5,125 bases of DNA from Pseudomonadota bacterium (GTDB taxonomy: Bacteria; Pseudomonadota; Gammaproteobacteria; Acidiferrobacterales; Acidiferrobacteraceae): positions 1 to 5,125 of the forward strand of contig JAJYPQ010000330.1 of NCBI GenBank assembly GCA_021795255.1, read 5' to 3'. The notes under the pieces are model-generated. The model ran no database searches. It was not told where the DNA came from and worked only from the letters and a program-made list of their open reading frames with translations. A program made the translations under genes and the position numbers. Shown here piece after piece: positions 1 to 5,125 of the stretch; position 1 is the first letter of the stretch, and each line of letters starts with the position of its first letter.

Positions 1-2
1 CG

Positions 3-653
3 CTGGATCGTGCGATAGAGGGCCCTCCGGATGTGATTGGCATAGATCGGGCGGACATCGCCTATCTCGGAGAGTTATGTGCAGCCCGCCACGGCATCAG
101 CCAATATATGGGTATGTCCCTGGCTCCCCAAGTTACCCTCTTCAGTCCCGAGCGGACGGCCTCGGCGCAGGATATCCTGGCGGCCGTGGAGGCCGTTCTC
201 CTCCCTTACTGCGCGAAGCCCGCGTGGTGCAAATGGCGCCATCGGGACGGCTGCTCGGAATGCGGCTTGTGCGAGGTGGGTGAGGCCTATCATGTGGCGC
301 GTGAGCGGAGCCTTCCTGCGACCACCATTACCTCTTACGAGCATCTCTGCGCGGTGCTTTTGGACATGAAACGTCGAGGAGTACGCGCGTTTCTAGGCGT
401 GTGTTGTACGGACTTCTTCCTGAAACGCGATTATGCCTTCGTGGATGCGGGGATCGCTGCCCTCTTTATCGATATAGGGGGCGATACATGCTACACCCTG
501 CGTTTGGAAGAGGCCGCTTACGCGGGGCGGTTCGAGGCCGAGGCGATTTTGGATGCGCGTTTATTTGCCCAGGTCCTGCAATGGCGAGACAACTTGAGGG
601 CCGACCGGGAAGCAAAGGCCGGCAGCACCTCTGGTAGCGACCCCGCCTTATGA
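3..653 (+). CDS. DUF116-type cysteine-rich protein, 3' part (5' end outside window)
   Basis: The reading frame is open to the left edge, so the true start is probably upstream. A GTG at 33 is the first start codon in view, but it has no convincing ribosome binding site. Counting from that GTG (206 residues), the visible pattern is C66-x7-C74-x2-C77-x2-C80 in the context AWCKWRHRDGCSECGLC, then GEAYHVARE, then GVRAFLGVCC with C124 and C125, then LFIDIGGDTCYTL with C153, and an AYAGRFEAE segment. I recognise this as the DUF116 family, whose conserved cysteines suggest a metal or iron-sulfur site; the biochemical role is not established. There is no signal peptide or membrane segment in the visible part. 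Some DUF116 proteins carry an extra N-terminal domain, which cannot be judged here. Its stop overlaps the convergent methyltransferase stop. Family assignment is fairly confident; function is unknown. Confidence 0.7.
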   Translation: MDRAIEGPPDVIGIDRADIAYLGELCAARHGISQYMGMSLAPQVTLFSPERTASAQDILAAVEAVLLPYCAKPAWCKWRHRDGCSECGLCEVGEAYHVARERSLPATTITSYEHLCAVLLDMKRRGVRAFLGVCCTDFFLKRDYAFVDAGIAALFIDIGGDTCYTLRLEEAAYAGRFEAEAILDARLFAQVLQWRDNLRADREAKAGSTSGSDPAL

Positions 654-1307
654 ACCGCCCCAGGCGAAAACGTTGACGCGGGCCGGAGGTACGTTGCGCC
701 AAATGGTACGCGAACGAAGGCACGTGAGGTCTTGGGCCCAGTCAATGGCCTGACATCGCAGGCTGTATGTGAATTGAATGAAGGTCGCGCCCTTTGGCAG
801 GATCGCTTCGAGCTCGTTTCCGATGCGGCGCACCGTCATTTTCGGTAGGGATTTGAGCGGTAGGCTCGATACGACCGCCGAAACACGCTCCGCGTGCCGG
901 CCGAGCAAGGTGGCGAGTTGCGCGGCATCGCCCTCCAGGACCGTGACCTGCGGAAATCGAGAACGAAGATGGGCCGACAGCAGTGACGATTGCTCCACAA
1001 CGATAAGCCGTTTTGGGTCCAGGCCATGCGCTAAAAGCGCCGCTGTGACGACACCCGTTCCGCCTCCCAGCTCCACAATGTAGCCATCATCGGACGTGAC
1101 CGCCTGGGCCGCCATGTAGTCGGCCAGATGCCGAGAGCTTGGGCATGCGGCCCCTACCGCTTGCGGACCTGAGCGCAGGACCTTTATGAACAGTCGCAGG
1201 TCCGCGGGTACGACCGAGACCCACAGTCGGTTGATGAAGGCCCGGCATTCTTTGCGCCACGGCGATCTTGTCATTGGTTTTGTGCATTCTGTCATGGCTT
1301 GCCCCAT
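648..1307 (-). CDS. class I SAM-dependent methyltransferase, phospholipid N-methyltransferase-like
   Basis: This is a soluble protein of about 219 residues with a Rossmann-type SAM fold. Counted from the ATG at 1307, motif I is VELGGGTG at about 78-85, the acidic end of strand beta-2 is in LIVVEQ (E105), a GDA follows at 126-128, and the motif IV region is SSLPLKSLP at 147-155. The C-terminal FIQFTYSL and WRNVPPARV segments are typical of the PmtA/COG3963 group, which transfers methyl groups from SAM to phosphatidylethanolamine; the exact substrate here is inferred. Start choice is uncertain: the frame extends to a TTG at 1340, but the ATG at 1307 follows a G-rich tract, and an ATG at 1295 (215 residues) is about as good. 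It lies 76 bp downstream of ubiT on the same strand and may be co-transcribed with it. AT-rich TATATC and TATAGG segments in the gap could be -10 elements, but no good -35 accompanies them. Confidence 0.82.
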   Translation of the reverse strand: MGQAMTECTKPMTRSPWRKECRAFINRLWVSVVPADLRLFIKVLRSGPQAVGAACPSSRHLADYMAAQAVTSDDGYIVELGGGTGVVTAALLAHGLDPKRLIVVEQSSLLSAHLRSRFPQVTVLEGDAAQLATLLGRHAERVSAVVSSLPLKSLPKMTVRRIGNELEAILPKGATFIQFTYSLRCQAIDWAQDLTCLRSRTIWRNVPPARVNVFAWGGS

Positions 1308-1380
1308 AAGGCCCCCGCCCCGAAAGACCGAGCGCGGCAATCCCTATAGGCTAAGGATATAGCATGAGGCGTTGAATGCA

Positions 1381-1390
1381 ACGTTAACGT
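1381..1390. repeat. 10-bp perfect palindrome at the 3' end of ubiT
   Basis: ACGTTAACGT is its own reverse complement and overlaps the ubiT stop codon (1384-1386). It also overlaps an adjoining inverted repeat, CGTTG-AATG-CAACG, at 1370-1383. The stems are short and no T-run follows on the minus strand, so it does not look like an intrinsic terminator. It could be a weak regulatory site before the methyltransferase gene or simply chance. Confidence 0.2.
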
Positions 1391-1857
1391 GATAGGCGGC
1401 CCTTAGGCCCCCCTTTCTCGTGGTGCGCAAAAGGCTTGCGAAAAGCCCGCCGGTGACGGTAGATCGCGCCCTCCAAGGCGTGGCGGATGTGAAGCGCAAT
1501 ATCGGTTTTGCCTTCGACGGCGATCTGCCGGTCGAAAAAAAGCGCGTCGGCATCGTCGGTTTGCCGTAATAATGCCAAAAACGATGCGATATCGCCGCGA
1601 ATGGATACGTCGCAATGCTCGGGTCGTACTGGCCACAGGAGGCCTTCGCGGACCACAAAGCCCAATTTCACCGCAGGTGCAGTGAGTTCGAGGCAGATGC
1701 GCGCCTCGGACAGGCCCGCGAGCGCATCGCCCGTTCCGAGAAGAACGTTGGCGAAGAGGGCGGTAGAAGCGGCCAATATCGGCGCCGGAAGCACCCTCGC
1801 TGTCAGGTCAGCGGCCCGCGGCAAAACCTGTTCGGCGAGATGTTTTACGAGGCTCAT
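1384..1857 (-). CDS. ubiT: UbiT-like SCP2-domain factor for O2-independent ubiquinone synthesis
   Basis: The protein is 157 residues with a single SCP2-type lipid-binding domain, roughly residues 30-130. The stretch ALFFDRQIAVEGKTDIALHI (105-124) matches the E. coli UbiT (YhbT) hallmark around FFQRRLVIEGDTELGLYV. In E. coli, UbiT works with the U32-peptidase-like hydroxylases UbiU and UbiV to make ubiquinone without oxygen, probably by binding hydrophobic intermediates. It has no catalytic motif and no signal peptide, and it ends in a basic tail. The ATG at 1857 was chosen over an in-frame GTG at 1887 because the GTG would sit 3 bp from an FNR box. Neither start has a usable Shine-Dalgarno. 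The gene is divergent from ubiD, which supports the quinone assignment. The symbol rests on motif resemblance and context; a generic SCP2 protein is the alternative. ubiU and ubiV are not in this window. Confidence 0.8.
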   Translation of the reverse strand: MSLVKHLAEQVLPRAADLTARVLPAPILAASTALFANVLLGTGDALAGLSEARICLELTAPAVKLGFVVREGLLWPVRPEHCDVSIRGDIASFLALLRQTDDADALFFDRQIAVEGKTDIALHIRHALEGAIYRHRRAFRKPFAHHEKGGPKGRLSR

Positions 1858-1863
1858 AACCGT

Positions 1864-1869
1864 ATTGTG
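1864..1869 (-). promoter_or_regulatory. putative -10 element of ubiT
   Basis: On the minus strand the hexamer reads CACAAT, four of six matches to TATAAT. Its upstream end is 28.5 bp from the centre of the perfect FNR box at 1891-1904, the spacing of a class II FNR-activated promoter. The predicted transcription start falls on or next to the A of the ubiT ATG at 1857, implying a leaderless message. The -35 region has no recognisable TTGACA, as expected for an activator-dependent promoter. This is inferred from spacing and not from mapped ends. Confidence 0.4.
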
Positions 1870-1890
1870 ACGGCTTCCCCCGCCCACCTA

Positions 1891-1904
1891 TTGATCGGAA
1901 TCAA
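1891..1904. promoter_or_regulatory. perfect FNR/ANR-type box in the ubiT-ubiD divergent region
   Basis: TTGATCGGAATCAA matches the FNR consensus TTGAT-N4-ATCAA in all ten defined positions. FNR-family regulators (FNR, ANR) bind this sequence as [4Fe-4S] dimers when oxygen is absent. The centre is 40.5 bp from the ubiT ATG and 61.5 bp from the ubiD GTG, so the site could act as a class II site for ubiT and as an upstream class I site for ubiD. The box is plain in the sequence; the regulation is inferred. Dnr or other CRP/FNR relatives with the same target sequence are alternatives. Confidence 0.8.
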
Positions 1905-1911
1905 AGCGAGT

Positions 1912-1925
1912 TTGCGCTGGATCAA
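1912..1925. promoter_or_regulatory. degenerate FNR-type box for ubiD
   Basis: TTGCGCTGGATCAA matches eight of the ten consensus positions, with a perfect ATCAA half-site and a degenerate TTGCG half-site. Its centre is 21 bp, two helical turns, from the perfect box at 1891-1904, placing both on the same DNA face. It lies 28.5 bp before the candidate -10 of ubiD, the position of a class II activator site. A degenerate box alone would be weak evidence; the spacing raises its credibility. Confidence 0.5.
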
Positions 1926-1946
1926 AAGAACAGACTACCGATCCTC

Positions 1947-1952
1947 TATGAT
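1947..1952 (+). promoter_or_regulatory. putative -10 element of ubiD
   Basis: TATGAT matches five of six positions of TATAAT. It predicts a transcription start at about 1959, which is the first base of the GTG chosen as the ubiD start. There is no matching -35 hexamer, in keeping with activation from the FNR-type boxes at 1912-1925 (centre -40.5) and 1891-1904 (centre -61.5). If correct, the TTG at 1953 cannot be the start codon, because it would lie upstream of the transcript. Confidence 0.45.
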
Positions 1953-1958
1953 TTGGCC

Positions 1959-3422
1959 GTGGCATTTTCCGATATTCGTCAATTCGCGGCCCATCTCGAG
2001 CGCCAGGGTCTCCTAAAGAGAGTGGCGGCCGATGTGAGCGCACACCTTCAGATCACCGAGGTCTGCCGCCGCGCTATCGTGGCGCACGGGCCGGCGCTGT
2101 TGTTCGAGCGAGTCGATGGCCGCGACACGCCGGTCCTCGGTAACCTCTTCGGGACTGTCGAGCGCGTGCTTCAGGCTATTGAGTGCCCGGACGTGGCGGG
2201 CCTGCGTGCCCTGGGCCAGATGCTGGCGCGCATCAAGGAACCGCGCTGGCCGCAAACTATGGGTCAGGCGGCACGCCACCTGCCGATGATCCAAAGACTT
2301 TGGAGTGCCCATCCGCGCCTGCTCTCCCATGGTCCTGTGCAGGAATGCGTGGCGGACGGGCCGGATGTCGATCTCGAAACCTTGCCGATCTGCCACTGCT
2401 GGCCCGACGATGCCGGTAAGCTCTTGACGTTCGGTCTGGTCGTGACCCAGGCCGAACCCCGGGGCCGCCACAATGTCGCTATCTATCGTCAGCAGTTGAT
2501 CGGGCGCAATCGCCTCATTATGCGCTGGCTTGCCCACCGCGGAGGGGCCATGGATTATGCGCGCTGGCGCGAAACACGTCCGCATGAACCCTTTCCCGTG
2601 GCAGTCGTGATCGGGGCCGATCCGGCCTTGACCATCGCCGCGGTGGCGCCGATACCAGACAGCCTGTCGGAATATCAGTTCGCGGGGATTTTGCGAGGCA
2701 CCCGTACGGAGCTCACGGCGGCCGGAAACGGTCTTCTTGTGCCATCGCGCGCCGAAATCGTTCTTGAGGGCGAAATCTTACCTGGCGACGTTGCTCTTGA
2801 GGGGCCGTTCGGCGACCACACTGGCTACTATAACGAACAGGCTCGGTTTCCGGTCATGACTGTGCGGCGCATGAGCCATCGGAGCGCCCCCCTCTATCAG
2901 ACAACCTATATGGGCCGGTCCCCTCATGATGAACCCTCAGTGCTCGCGATGGCCCTAAACGAGGTCTTTGTCCCCCTCCTCCAACAGCAGTTTCCCGAGA
3001 TCGTCGATTTTTATTTACCGCCCGAGGCCTGCTCCTATCGCATTGCTGTGGTCAGTCTGCGCAAACGCTATCCGGGCCACGCGCGCCGCATCATGATGGG
3101 TATCTGGTCGTATTTGCGACAGTTCACTTATACGAAGTTTGTGATCGTCACAGACGACGACATTAATATCCGAGACTGGTCGGAGGTGATTTGGGCCATC
3201 GTCACTCGTGCCGATCCCGCCCGGGACACCCTTATTCTCACGGGTACGCCCATTGACTACCTGGATTTTGCGAGCCCCGAGCCCGGGCTCGGGGGCAAGA
3301 TGGGGATTGATGCGACCCTCAAGGGTCCGCCAGAGGCCACGCGAACCGCAGGGCGCCCGATTCGTCCCGACGCACGGGCCGCGGCTGCGGTCGCCGATAT
3401 TTGCCGAGGCCTTGGCTTCTGA
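1959..3422 (+). CDS. ubiD: UbiD, 4-hydroxy-3-polyprenylbenzoate decarboxylase
   Basis: UbiD removes the carboxylate of 4-hydroxy-3-polyprenylbenzoate in ubiquinone synthesis, using prenylated FMN (made by UbiX, not seen here) and Mn2+ and no oxygen. The protein has 487 residues against 497 in E. coli and aligns from end to end. Counted from the GTG, the Mn ligands correspond to N172 (RHNVAIYRQQ) and E238 (PDSLSEYQF), prenyl-FMN contacts fall in IYR 175-177, RWL 189-191 and RG 194-195, and the acid catalyst is D286 in GPFGDHTGYY. All key residues are intact. GTG 1959 aligns with the internal methionine M4 of E. coli UbiD (MKYNDLRDF) and coincides with a predicted transcription start; a TTG at 1953 would add two residues. 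No Shine-Dalgarno precedes either. Divergence from ubiT and the FNR-type boxes between them point to anaerobic ubiquinone synthesis. Confidence 0.95.
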   Translation: MAFSDIRQFAAHLERQGLLKRVAADVSAHLQITEVCRRAIVAHGPALLFERVDGRDTPVLGNLFGTVERVLQAIECPDVAGLRALGQMLARIKEPRWPQTMGQAARHLPMIQRLWSAHPRLLSHGPVQECVADGPDVDLETLPICHCWPDDAGKLLTFGLVVTQAEPRGRHNVAIYRQQLIGRNRLIMRWLAHRGGAMDYARWRETRPHEPFPVAVVIGADPALTIAAVAPIPDSLSEYQFAGILRGTRTELTAAGNGLLVPSRAEIVLEGEILPGDVALEGPFGDHTGYYNEQARFPVMTVRRMSHRSAPLYQTTYMGRSPHDEPSVLAMALNEVFVPLLQQQFPEIVDFYLPPEACSYRIAVVSLRKRYPGHARRIMMGIWSYLRQFTYTKFVIVTDDDINIRDWSEVIWAIVTRADPARDTLILTGTPIDYLDFASPEPGLGGKMGIDATLKGPPEATRTAGRPIRPDARAAAAVADICRGLGF

Positions 3423-3425
3423 TTC

Positions 3426-3439
3426 TTGATTCACATCAA
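3426..3439. promoter_or_regulatory. perfect FNR/ANR-type box upstream of hemN
   Basis: TTGATTCACATCAA matches all ten defined positions of TTGAT-N4-ATCAA and starts three bases after the ubiD stop codon. Its centre lies 41.5 bp before the start site predicted from the -10 at 3462-3467, the textbook class II FNR position. It implies that hemN has its own anaerobically induced promoter and is not only read through from ubiD. Activation of hemN by FNR or ANR is well known in proteobacteria. Confidence 0.85.
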
Positions 3440-3461
3440 AGCCGTGCGCCAACGCCCCACC

Positions 3462-3467
3462 TATGCT
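3462..3467 (+). promoter_or_regulatory. putative -10 element of hemN
   Basis: TATGCT matches four of six positions of TATAAT and lies 29.5 bp downstream of the centre of the perfect FNR box. The predicted transcription start is near 3474, giving a leader of about 13 nt that still contains the ribosome binding site. No consensus -35 is visible, as expected for a class II FNR promoter. Confidence 0.55.
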
Positions 3468-3475
3468 GGAGTTTT

Positions 3476-3480
3476 AGGGA
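3476..3480 (+). promoter_or_regulatory. ribosome binding site of hemN
   Basis: AGGGA lies 6 nt before the ATG at 3487 and supports that start. It is the only clear Shine-Dalgarno at a start codon visible in the window, in contrast to ubiT, ubiD and the nitronate monooxygenase gene. Confidence 0.65.
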
Positions 3481-3486
3481 TCGCTT

Positions 3487-4857
3487 ATGAATGACCATAT
3501 TGATGAGTCGCTTATCGCTCGCTACGGGGAGTCGGCGCCGCGTTATACGTCCTATCCACCCGCGACGCAGTTTCACCAACAATTCAAGGCGGCAGATCTT
3601 GCGGCCGCGATCAGTGCGCATCGCCCCGAGGACCCTTGGTCGCTTTATGTGCACATCCCGTTTTGCGAATCCGTATGTTATTACTGCGCCTGCAATAAGG
3701 TCGTCACCAAGCATCATGAGCGTGGGGAGTCTTATGTGTCCTATGTCGCCCGTGAGCTTGCGCTTCTCGGGCCCTTGCTGGGGCCTGCGCCGCGGCTCGA
3801 CCAATTACATTGGGGTGGTGGTACGCCCACCTTTTTGAGCCATGACGGCATGCGCGCCCTGATGGTCGCCATTGCCGAACATTTCGCACTTCGTTCCGAC
3901 GACAGTGGCGAGTATTCCATCGAGATCGACCCGCGCCATGCGTCGAACGCGACACTCGTGTTTTTGCGGGACATAGGATTCAATAGGGTGAGTCTGGGCA
4001 TTCAGGACTTCGATCCCGAGGTCCAACGCGCCATAAATAGAAAGCAGTCCTTTGCCCTGGTCAAACGCGTTTTTTCACAAGCTCGTGCGCTCGGGTTTCA
4101 TTCGCTCAGCGTCGACCTCATCTACGGTCTCCCCCGCCAGAATCGCAGCCGATTCGCGCGCACTTTGGATCGTGTCCTAAGCCTCTCGCCCGATCGGATA
4201 TCGCTTTTTCATTATGCGCATCTCCCGGATCGATTCAAGCCGCAGCGCCGCATCGAGACGAGCGAACTTCCGGATGGCAAGACCAAGTTGGCTATCCTAG
4301 ACGATGCCATTCAGGCCTTCCGCGAGGCGGGTTATGTGTATATCGGCCTCGATCACTTTGCGAAATCCGAGGACGAGCTGGCCCGCGCCCAACGCGACCG
4401 GACGCTTGGTCGGAACTTTCAGGGTTACTCGACCCATGGCGATCTTGATGTTCTCGGCGTAGGGGCCTCGGCCGTGAGTCGCATAGGCACCACCTACAGC
4501 CAAAACGCCTGGGAGCTGCGGCAATACGAGGATCTCATCGATAGCAAGATCCTGCCTGTGCGTCGGGGTTTTGAGCTTAACGAGGACGACCTGATTCGTC
4601 GTGACCTCATTAACAGCCTCTTATGCCATATGGAATGCGACATAGGCGCCTTCGAGGCCCGCCATTCCCTGGATTTCGGACGTTATTTTGCGGCGGAGAT
4701 CGAGCGGCTTGCGCCGTTTGTCGCCGATGGCTTGGTGACCTTAGGCGATCGCATCACCGTAACCGAGCGCGGTCAGATGCTGGTACGGGCCATCTGCGCG
4801 GTTTTTGACCGTTATCTCGCCCGCGATAACCGGGTCCGGTTTTCGCGGGTGATCTAG
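3487..4857 (+). CDS. hemN: HemN, oxygen-independent coproporphyrinogen III oxidase
   Basis: This radical-SAM enzyme converts coproporphyrinogen III to protoporphyrinogen IX by two oxidative decarboxylations without O2, in the cytoplasmic heme pathway. The protein has 456 residues against 457 in E. coli. The cluster motif is C60-x3-C64-x2-C67-x-C69 in YVHIPFCESVCYYCACN; the fourth cysteine distinguishes HemN from the heme chaperone HemW. The SAM-binding GGGTP is at 110-114, and E146 sits in YSIEIDPR. The family signature NFQGYSTHGDLDVLGVGASA is at 310-329, followed by the helical C-terminal HemN domain ending at RFSRVI. The start is fixed by the AGGGA site and matches the family N-terminus. 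It lies 64 bp after ubiD with its own FNR-type promoter. A second enzyme of O2-independent cofactor synthesis next to ubiT and ubiD suggests coordinated anaerobic control. Confidence 0.97.
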   Translation: MNDHIDESLIARYGESAPRYTSYPPATQFHQQFKAADLAAAISAHRPEDPWSLYVHIPFCESVCYYCACNKVVTKHHERGESYVSYVARELALLGPLLGPAPRLDQLHWGGGTPTFLSHDGMRALMVAIAEHFALRSDDSGEYSIEIDPRHASNATLVFLRDIGFNRVSLGIQDFDPEVQRAINRKQSFALVKRVFSQARALGFHSLSVDLIYGLPRQNRSRFARTLDRVLSLSPDRISLFHYAHLPDRFKPQRRIETSELPDGKTKLAILDDAIQAFREAGYVYIGLDHFAKSEDELARAQRDRTLGRNFQGYSTHGDLDVLGVGASAVSRIGTTYSQNAWELRQYEDLIDSKILPVRRGFELNEDDLIRRDLINSLLCHMECDIGAFEARHSLDFGRYFAAEIERLAPFVADGLVTLGDRITVTERGQMLVRAICAVFDRYLARDNRVRFSRVI

Positions 4858-4993
4858 GAACGAAAGAGGCTGGTCGGCACGGATCATAAGGCCCGTGCTC
4901 GGGCGCGTTCGCGAGCGGCAGGAGGCGTCCCCCTGGGGCGCTATGTGGCGCGCGCCAAGCGCGATATCCCCGGGGGGTCTGTGCGCGCCGTTC
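4858..4993. other. GC-rich spacer with inverted repeats after hemN
   Basis: This spacer carries no recognisable gene. GCACGG (4877-4882) can pair with CCGTGC (4893-4898) across a 10-nt loop. An overlapping alternative pairs GCTCG (4897-4901) with CGAGC (4912-4916), and a C-rich/G-rich pair lies near 4926-4942. None is followed by a T-run, so an intrinsic terminator is not supported, although Rho-dependent termination or an imperfect terminator after hemN is possible. An AGGAGG at 4920-4925 has no ATG, GTG or TTG at normal spacing. Confidence 0.3.
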
Positions 4994-5007
4994 TTGACGC
5001 ACATCAA
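4994..5007. promoter_or_regulatory. near-consensus FNR/ANR-type box upstream of the nitronate monooxygenase gene
   Basis: TTGACGCACATCAA matches nine of ten defined positions of TTGAT-N4-ATCAA; only the fifth base differs. It shares CACATCAA with the hemN box. Its centre lies 40.5 bp before the ATG at 5041 and 28.5 bp before a candidate -10 (5029-5034), the same geometry as at ubiT and ubiD. The TTGACG half could alternatively be read as a sigma-70 -35, but no good -10 lies 16-18 bp downstream of it. Confidence 0.55.
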
Positions 5008-5028
5008 TGAACGAGGGCCTAGCTAGGC

Positions 5029-5034
5029 TAACCT
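5029..5034 (+). promoter_or_regulatory. putative -10 element of the nitronate monooxygenase gene
   Basis: TAACCT keeps the TA...T core of TATAAT and predicts a transcription start on the A of the ATG at 5041, so the mRNA would be leaderless. TAGGCT at 5024-5029 is an alternative that would give a leader of about 5 nt. The AAGG at 5036-5039 is only 1 nt from the ATG, too close for a normal Shine-Dalgarno. Confidence 0.3.
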
Positions 5035-5040
5035 TAAGGT

Positions 5041-5125
5041 ATGACTGCCCCTATAAAATCATCTCTTCCCAAGCTGACTATTCGTGGCCGCGCACTCCTG
5101 CCCATCGTCCAGGGCGGCATGGGAG
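5041..5125 (+). CDS. nitronate monooxygenase / 2-nitropropane dioxygenase-like protein, 5' part (continues past window)
   Basis: Only 28 codons are visible. They read MTAPIKSSLPKL, then TIRGRALLPIVQGGMG. The LPIVQGGMG segment is the conserved N-terminal strand and FMN-phosphate-proximal loop of the NMO/2-nitropropane dioxygenase TIM-barrel family, usually written PIIQGGMG. Members oxidise alkyl nitronates with FMN; the enoyl-ACP reductase FabK and other flavin enzymes share this start, so the specific activity cannot be settled from 28 residues. The ATG fits the family N-terminus and lies 40.5 bp after the centre of a near-consensus FNR box. No proper ribosome binding site precedes it. Confidence 0.7.
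   Translation, partial: MTAPIKSSLPKLTIRGRALLPIVQGGMG

Noticed and set aside
1615..2016. 133-codon plus-strand open frame across the ubiT-ubiD divergent region
   Set aside because: It is antisense to ubiT, overlaps the ubiD start, runs through the FNR boxes and has no recognisable domain.
2013..2585. 190-codon open frame on the minus strand inside ubiD
   Set aside because: It lies wholly antisense to a full-length, motif-complete ubiD and its translation shows no recognisable family; it is a by-product of GC-rich codon use.
3015..3804. Minus-strand open frames antisense to the ubiD 3' end and the hemN 5' end
   Set aside because: They overlap strongly supported genes, cross the hemN promoter and show no protein-like conserved motif.
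3487..4857. Alternative call of the radical-SAM gene as hemW (heme chaperone)
   Set aside because: HemW proteins are shorter and lack the fourth cysteine. This protein has C-x3-C-x2-C-x-C, 456 residues and the NFQGYST signature of true HemN.
4877..4942. Rho-independent terminator after hemN
   Set aside because: The stems are only 5-7 bp with competing pairings and no downstream T-run, so only a weakly structured spacer can be claimed.
4858..5010. In-frame extension of hemN past its stop codon: 50 open codons rich in Arg and Ala
   Set aside because: HemN already matches the family length at 456 residues, the stop context shows nothing unusual, and a GC-rich spacer readily gives an open frame of this size. 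The end also overlaps the FNR-type box.
4943..5026. 27-codon ORF (ATG at 4943) downstream of an AGGAGG
   Set aside because: The AGGAGG at 4920-4925 is 17 nt from the ATG, too far for normal initiation, and the ORF covers the FNR-type box. No homology is recognisable.

Overview
The window looks like a chromosomal segment of a GC-rich proteobacterium, probably a facultatively anaerobic gamma- or betaproteobacterium. It encodes a UbiD-type ubiquinone decarboxylase, a UbiT-like factor and a full-length HemN, and it carries several FNR/ANR-type operator sequences. The exact taxon cannot be fixed from sequence alone; an acidophilic or chemolithotrophic lineage is only a guess. No mobile element, CRISPR array, rRNA or tRNA was seen.

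Layout. (1) Positions 3-653 (+) hold the 3' part of a cysteine-rich DUF116-type gene that is open at the left edge. (2) Converging on it, with stop codons overlapping by 6 bp, is a class I SAM-dependent methyltransferase of the phospholipid N-methyltransferase type (648-1307, -). (3) Upstream of that on the same strand is ubiT (1384-1857, -). (4) Divergent from ubiT is ubiD (1959-3422, +). (5) hemN follows (3487-4857, +). (6) After a GC-rich spacer rich in inverted repeats, the first 28 codons of a nitronate monooxygenase-like gene run off the right edge (5041-5125, +). No gene-free stretch exceeds 300 bases; the largest is 4858-5040.

The unifying theme is oxygen-independent cofactor synthesis. 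UbiD decarboxylates the ubiquinone precursor without O2, UbiT is a member of the UbiTUV set for O2-independent ubiquinone synthesis, and HemN performs the O2-independent coproporphyrinogen step of heme synthesis. Two perfect FNR boxes (TTGAT-N4-ATCAA) lie at 1891-1904 and 3426-3439. Two degenerate copies lie at 1912-1925 and 4994-5007. Each box sits 28.5-29.5 bp upstream of a plausible -10 hexamer, the class II activator geometry, so the window reads as a small FNR-type anaerobic regulon. Three of the four predicted start sites fall on the first base of the start codon, with no Shine-Dalgarno in front, so ubiT, ubiD and the nitronate monooxygenase gene may be translated from leaderless mRNAs under anaerobiosis. 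The ubiU and ubiV partners are not in the window.
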